DNA of 12,287 nucleotides from Auxenochlorella pyrenoidosa (taxonomy: Eukaryota; Chlorophyta; Trebouxiophyceae; Chlorellales; Chlorellaceae): positions 95,355 through 107,641 of the forward strand of contig KQ481962.1 in assembly GCA_001430745.1 (NCBI GenBank), given 5' to 3'. The notes under the pieces are model-generated. The model was not told the origin of the DNA and did not search any database. It worked only from the letters and a program-made list of their open reading frames with translations. How positions within the stretch are numbered: the first letter of the stretch is position 1; each line of letters opens with the position of its first letter. Positions 8,705 through 12,287 of the stretch are shown here, piece after piece. A program made the translations under genes and the position numbers.

Positions 8705-10417
8705 CTAAGCCTGCTTGCCGCCCTTGTCGGCTGGCGCCTGCTCCGCCGCTGGCGGCGCCGGCTTGCGCGAGGCGATGATGCCCGCCGCCACCACGGCCGC
8801 GCCGCCCAGCAGCGTCTTCTCCGACAGCGGCTCCCCGCCCAGCAGCAAAAAGGCAAAGGCGATGGACCAGAGGGGCACGGTGGAGAAGATGACCTGGGCG
8901 TCGGCGGGGGGCACCACCGACTGGCCCTGCGGGGCGGCGGGGCGGGGGACAAGTCGTGGTGGGCGGTGGAAAAGGCGCGGCGCGGGTTACGGAGAGAGGC
9001 AGCAGCGGCGGCGCATGCCACAGCGGGGCGCGCCTGCTGCGCTCACACGCACGCAGATGCACTAGCCGCCCGCAGCTCCCAGCCGCCCGCCCGCAGCCCG
9101 GGGCAGCCCCACCTTGGCGTGCAAAAAGGCGGCCAGCGCGCCGGGGCCCAGCGCGGCGTAGCACAGCACGGCCCAGGCCACCGGGCTGCTGTCCCAGCCG
9201 GGCCAGAGGTCGGACAGCGGCTCGCCCGCGGCCGCCATCATCGCGGCCGCCACCAGGAAGGTGCCCAGCGCCGCGCCGCCCAGCACCGTCGACTTGGCGG
9301 CCGCCAGCTCCACGGCGGGGATGGCGCGCGCATACGTGCCCAGCCGCACCGTGGCCAGCGAGAAGAAGAAGGCGGCGGCCAGGATGGCGACGTCGCCGCC
9401 TGCGGGGGCGGGGCCGCCAGGGCACACCAGAGCTTTAAGACAGGTCGGCCCGTGTGTTGGGCTGGGGCGCCACCGGCCCGTGGCATGGTATTCAAGGGCC
9501 GCCCCTCGATGCTGGCTGCCGAGCACAGCCGGCCGGGCCCCGGGCCCCCCCCTCACCCAGGCTGAGGGCGCTGGCGTCGTCAGGATCGGTGGCCGACGCG
9601 TCTGCCGCGATGGCCAGGCAGCCCGCCAGAGCCACGATGCAGCCCGCCCACACGTTGCGGCTGGGCTTGTCGCCAGCGAGGGAGGCCAGCAGGGGGGTGA
9701 GCAGCGCGGTGGCCTGAATTAGAAATCCCGCCCTCGTCGCAGTAGTCAGCTGCAGGCCCAGCGTCTGCAGTGGGGGAGGGGCAGGGCAAGGGGGGCGGGG
9801 TGGAAAAGTCAGGGGCAGAAGCTCTGACAGATGGGCAGAGGGGGGCAGCAGTGGATATTGCGGTGTCGTCCAGGCCTCGACTTGCTTGGCCGGCAGCTGC
9901 GGGCTCGCACCCGCGCTCGAGCTGCGCCTGCCCCACCATGCCCCCCCACCTGGATGCTGGTGGCCAGGAACAGCCAGGTGCCCAGCTCCGTGGCGGCAAT
10001 GGCGGTGAAGGAGAAGCGGCTGGTGAGCGCACCCATCCAGCCACTGGCGGCAGGCTCAGCCCCAGCTTCTGCACTGCCCAGTGCTGCAGCTGTGCCGTCG
10101 TTGCTGCCGCTGCCCCCGCTGCTGCTGCTGCTGCCGCCGCTGCTGCCAGCTGAGCTGGCGGCTGGTGCACCACCGGCATCCGCCTGGCTGGCGTCGCTGC
10201 TGCCGCCTGTGCCGCCAAAGTAGCGGTAGGCGGTCACCAGCACGATGGCCTGCAGCACGCCGCGGAAGAGCATGATGGCCACGGGGCCGGGCGGCCCGTC
10301 CTGGCTGTACGCCAGGCGCAGCATGGGGTTGTAGCTGCCCCACAGCGCGGCCACGCCCAGCAGGCACAGCTTGCCCCAAGCCTCTGGGCTCAACAGACCT
10401 GCCAGGCCGCCGGCTGA

Positions 10418-10450
<33 letters not shown>

Positions 10451-10744
10451 GCCAGTGCCTGAACCTGCTGGTGGTGTGGTCGATGATGCGTCTGCTGCTG
10501 AGCGCGTCCCATTTGTCGTGCCTGTTGCAGAGACCGCTGCTGGGCCTGCGCCATGCTGCTGTCGCTGCTGCTGCGAGTCTGCCAGCACTACTGCCGGTGC
10601 CGCAGGCGCCGCCGCTGTATCGGTGCTGCCAGCCTGCTGCTGTCTGGGCCCTGTGGCAGCCGCAGCTAGTCTGCGCGGCTGTAATTGGGATGACATGGGC
10701 CGAGGGGGCCCCGTGGGACGAGTGGTAGACTGCAGAGCCAACAT
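8705..10744 (-). CDS. EamA-type drug/metabolite transporter, possibly plastid-targeted
   Basis: Predicted multi-spanning carrier of the drug/metabolite transporter superfamily; the substrate is unknown. Exons: 10744-9950, 9764-9557, 9399-9113 and 8926-8705, giving 503 residues with consistent phase. The first EamA half starts near residue 122 (GVAALWGSYNPMLRLAY, then VAIMLFRGVLQAIVLV) and continues with FLATSIQTLGLQLTTATRAG. The second half starts at the third exon (GGGDVAILAAAFFFSLATVR) and ends in VIFSTVPLWSIAFAFLLLGG and GIIASRK. About ten membrane helices are expected for the family. Residues 1-41 have no acidic residue and are rich in Ser, Thr, Ala and Arg, like a plastid transit peptide. 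An 11-serine run (100-110) and a Gly/Ser/Ala-rich insertion (about 177-235) between helices are unusual additions. The tail is Lys/Ala/Pro-rich. Plastid location is an inference. Confidence 0.9.
10418..10449 (-). repeat. AGC microsatellite encoding an 11-Ser run
   Basis: The plus strand reads GCT/CTG repeats. On the coding strand these are AGC codons forming residues 100-110 of the transporter, just before the first membrane helix. The run is likely length-polymorphic. Confidence 0.9.
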
Positions 10745-11264
10745 GGGTGTTGCTGGGTGCTGTCAGGGGGCTGCAAACGTCTGGGGCGGGCGCGGCGTGA
10801 TCCCAGCCTCCTAGCACTGCTATCGATACGTTTCGAAAGCTAAAGTTTGATAGTGGGCCTTCCCCAGTGCTGGCAAGGCAATGCCTGGGACCGGACAGCA
10901 CGCTCGCCACGGCATGAAGGGCGGGGCCTCCGACCGCTTCGCCCTCTTCAACACCGCCGGTGCAGCGTCGTGGGGAGCACTGCCAAGGTGCGGGGCGCGG
11001 CTGCTCACCGAAGGCCATGCACGGCGCGATGCCGCCGCCAGGCCGTGTGGGGCCCGACTGGCGCTGCGAGCGGGCGGGCTTTGCGTTGCACAGCCTTGGC
11101 GTCGGGCAGGCGCTGCGCGGGGGCTGGGAGGCGCCGTCCCCCTGCCTGCCCCGCCGCTGGGCGGCGGCAGGCACCGTGGGCGCAGAGGTTTGTGCAGGCG
11201 CGTACTCGTGCAGCTGGCGCCCTTCACCTCACTGCCAGGCCCTGCGGCGCCGCCCCGCACGCAG
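10745..11264. promoter_or_regulatory. Shared upstream region of transporter and eL31 genes
   Basis: The transporter reads left and eL31 reads right from this 520-base gap. Near the transporter side, an AT-richer island at 10821-10855 carries two adjacent perfect palindromes, TATCGATA (10821-10828) and TTTCGAAA (10831-10838). Toward eL31, a donor-like CAAG|GTGCGG at 10988 and a CAG acceptor ending at 11264, directly before the eL31 ATG, would allow a 277-base intron in the 5' untranslated region. Both suggestions are inference from position and motif. Confidence 0.5.
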
Positions 11265-12089
11265 ATGGCGAAGGACAAGCGCCAGGAGGTGTGCACCCGC
11301 GAGTACACCATCAACCTGGGCAAGCGGCTGCACGATGTGACCTTCAAGAAGCGCGCCCCCCGCGCCGTCAAGGAGATCAAGAAGTTCGCGGCCAAGCAGA
11401 TGGGCACCAAGGACGTGCGCGTGGACGTCAAGCTGAACAAGGCGGTGTGGAGCCAGGTGCGGGCAGCGGGGCGACCGCGGCGGGCGCGACCTGGCAGCCA
11501 GAAGGCCATGTGCAGCGGTGCAGTCGCGCATGGAGCGCACTAGCCGCTGGAGCTGGGGACGCACCAAGGGCAGCAGCAACGGCGCCACAGGCGGAAGTGG
11601 CAGCTCATGGCAGCGGCGACCAGCGCACTTGCAGCGATGAGTGCGCGCTGGACCCTCGGCCGCTGGGGCGCTGCACGACGCGGGTCTGCCTCACCGTGCG
11701 CAACACCTGCGATTGCCTCCCCTGCCTGCAGGGCATCAAGAACGTGCCCAAGCGGCTGCGGGTGGTGATCCAGCGCAAGCGGAACGAGGATGACGAGGAC
11801 TCTGTGAGCGCGCACGCCGCCGCCCCTCCACCGCCGCCCACCTGCAGCGCAGAGCCCCCTCATGCCGCGCCCGCTTGCCCGCGAGCGTTCCTGGACTTGC
11901 ATCTGCGCCTTTTGGCAGTACAGTGTATTAAGCCGGCAGGAGGGCCGTGCCCGGGCTTGTGTGTGCACCACCTGACCTGCCGCTGACCCCCGCACCCCCG
12001 CCCCCCTGCTGCAGGAGGAGATGTACTCCTTTGTGACCCTGGCCGAGGACCAGAACACCAAGAAGGGCGTGGTGGTGCTGGAGGCGTGA
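11265..12089 (+). CDS. RPL31: 60S ribosomal protein eL31
   Basis: Cytosolic large-subunit ribosomal protein eL31, which sits near the peptide exit tunnel. Exons: 11265-11456, 11732-11803 and 12015-12089, giving 112 residues, close to the family's usual 110-125. Hallmarks are [16 protein letters not shown] (residues 9-24), [17 protein letters not shown] (26-42), [17 protein letters not shown] (46-62) and, across the first junction, [20 protein letters not shown] (63-82). The acidic [19 protein letters not shown] follows across the second junction. Both introns are GT-AG and phase 0. The start follows from alignment with plant and algal eL31, whose N-terminal extension is equally short and basic. 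A CAG acceptor immediately before the ATG leaves open an intron in the 5' untranslated region. High, housekeeping-type expression is expected from the family. Confidence 0.96.
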
Positions 12090-12233
12090 GCCCCCGCCCG
12101 CAGCAGCAGCCCCGCAGCAGCAGCGCGCGGCCCTGCGCCGGCGCCCGGCCGCTGACTGCCACGGCAGGTCGCTACCTCTGCCGCCGCGGCCGCCTGGTGC
12201 CTGGATGCAGCCGCACCGCTGGCCCCATGCCTG

Positions 12234-12238
12234 TGTAA
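12234..12238 (+). terminator. TGTAA polyadenylation signal of eL31
   Basis: TGTAA lies 145 bases after the eL31 stop codon, in a 3' region with no other coding sign. Position and strand fit the standard green-algal polyadenylation signal. Confidence 0.75.
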
Positions 12239-12287
12239 CGCACAGCTAGCCAACGCACAGCAGCGGGATGGGCGCGGGGTCGGCGGA

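Noticed and set aside
8648..9565. 305-codon plus-strand frame
   Set aside because: It is antisense to transporter exons 2-4 and contains Arg/Gly/Ala-rich sequence without recognisable motifs.
10056..11174. 372-codon minus-strand frame spanning transporter exon 1 and the promoter
   Set aside because: Its left part is transporter coding sequence read out of frame (Arg/Gln-rich shadow) and the rest has no family resemblance.
11457..11731. Intronic snoRNA in the first eL31 intron
   Set aside because: A GCGATGA near 11635 resembles box C but has a mismatch, and I found no suitable D box or terminal stem.
10847..11986. 379-codon plus-strand open frame across the eL31 gene
   Set aside because: It reads eL31 exons in the wrong frame; the true protein is recognisable in another frame with introns. 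Long stop-free frames are expected in such GC-rich DNA.
1..12287. Prokaryotic operon, mobile element, CRISPR array or tRNA/rRNA genes
   Set aside because: All recognisable proteins are eukaryotic and interrupted by introns. I saw no transposase, terminal repeats, spaced direct-repeat array or tRNA-like fold.

Overview
This window looks like nuclear DNA from a green alga, most likely a high-GC chlorophyte of the Chlorella type. The signs are strong GC bias in third codon positions, genes broken into many short exons by introns of about 115-290 bases that usually end in CAG, CAG/CTG trinucleotide runs encoding Gln or Ser tracts, TGTAA polyadenylation signals, and plant-type protein families. 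The assignment to Chlorellales is an inference; no marker gene here fixes the species. All exon models below come from reading splice sites by eye; reading phase is consistent at every junction.

Layout from left to right. (1) Minus strand, 3121 down past the left edge: a copine (calcium-dependent, membrane-binding, BONZAI type). Ten exons are visible, covering an N-myristoylation motif, both C2 domains and the start of the vWA domain. (2) Plus strand, 3704-5609: a six-exon alpha/beta-hydrolase with a complete Ser-Asp-His triad, divergent from the copine across a 582-base gap. (3) Minus strand, 7918-5930: a three-exon gene for a protein with three GATA-like CxxC...CxxC fingers, Gln-rich linkers and a C-terminal module of about 70 residues present twice, each copy split by a phase-0 intron at the same place. 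An open frame at 8112-7900 overlaps its start. (4) Minus strand, 10744-8705: a four-exon EamA-type drug/metabolite transporter with a Ser/Ala/Thr-rich N-terminus that may be a plastid transit peptide. (5) Plus strand, 11265-12089: a three-exon gene for ribosomal protein eL31, followed by a TGTAA signal. It is divergent from the transporter.

The five genes do not form an obvious pathway. This is ordinary, gene-dense algal chromosome with two head-to-head pairs, one tail-to-tail pair and one tandem pair. The points most worth a second look are the finger protein with its duplicated intron-containing module, three GC-AG introns among 22 readable donors, and the coding-like upstream frame ahead of the finger gene. 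I saw no mobile element, CRISPR array, tRNA, rRNA or viral gene.
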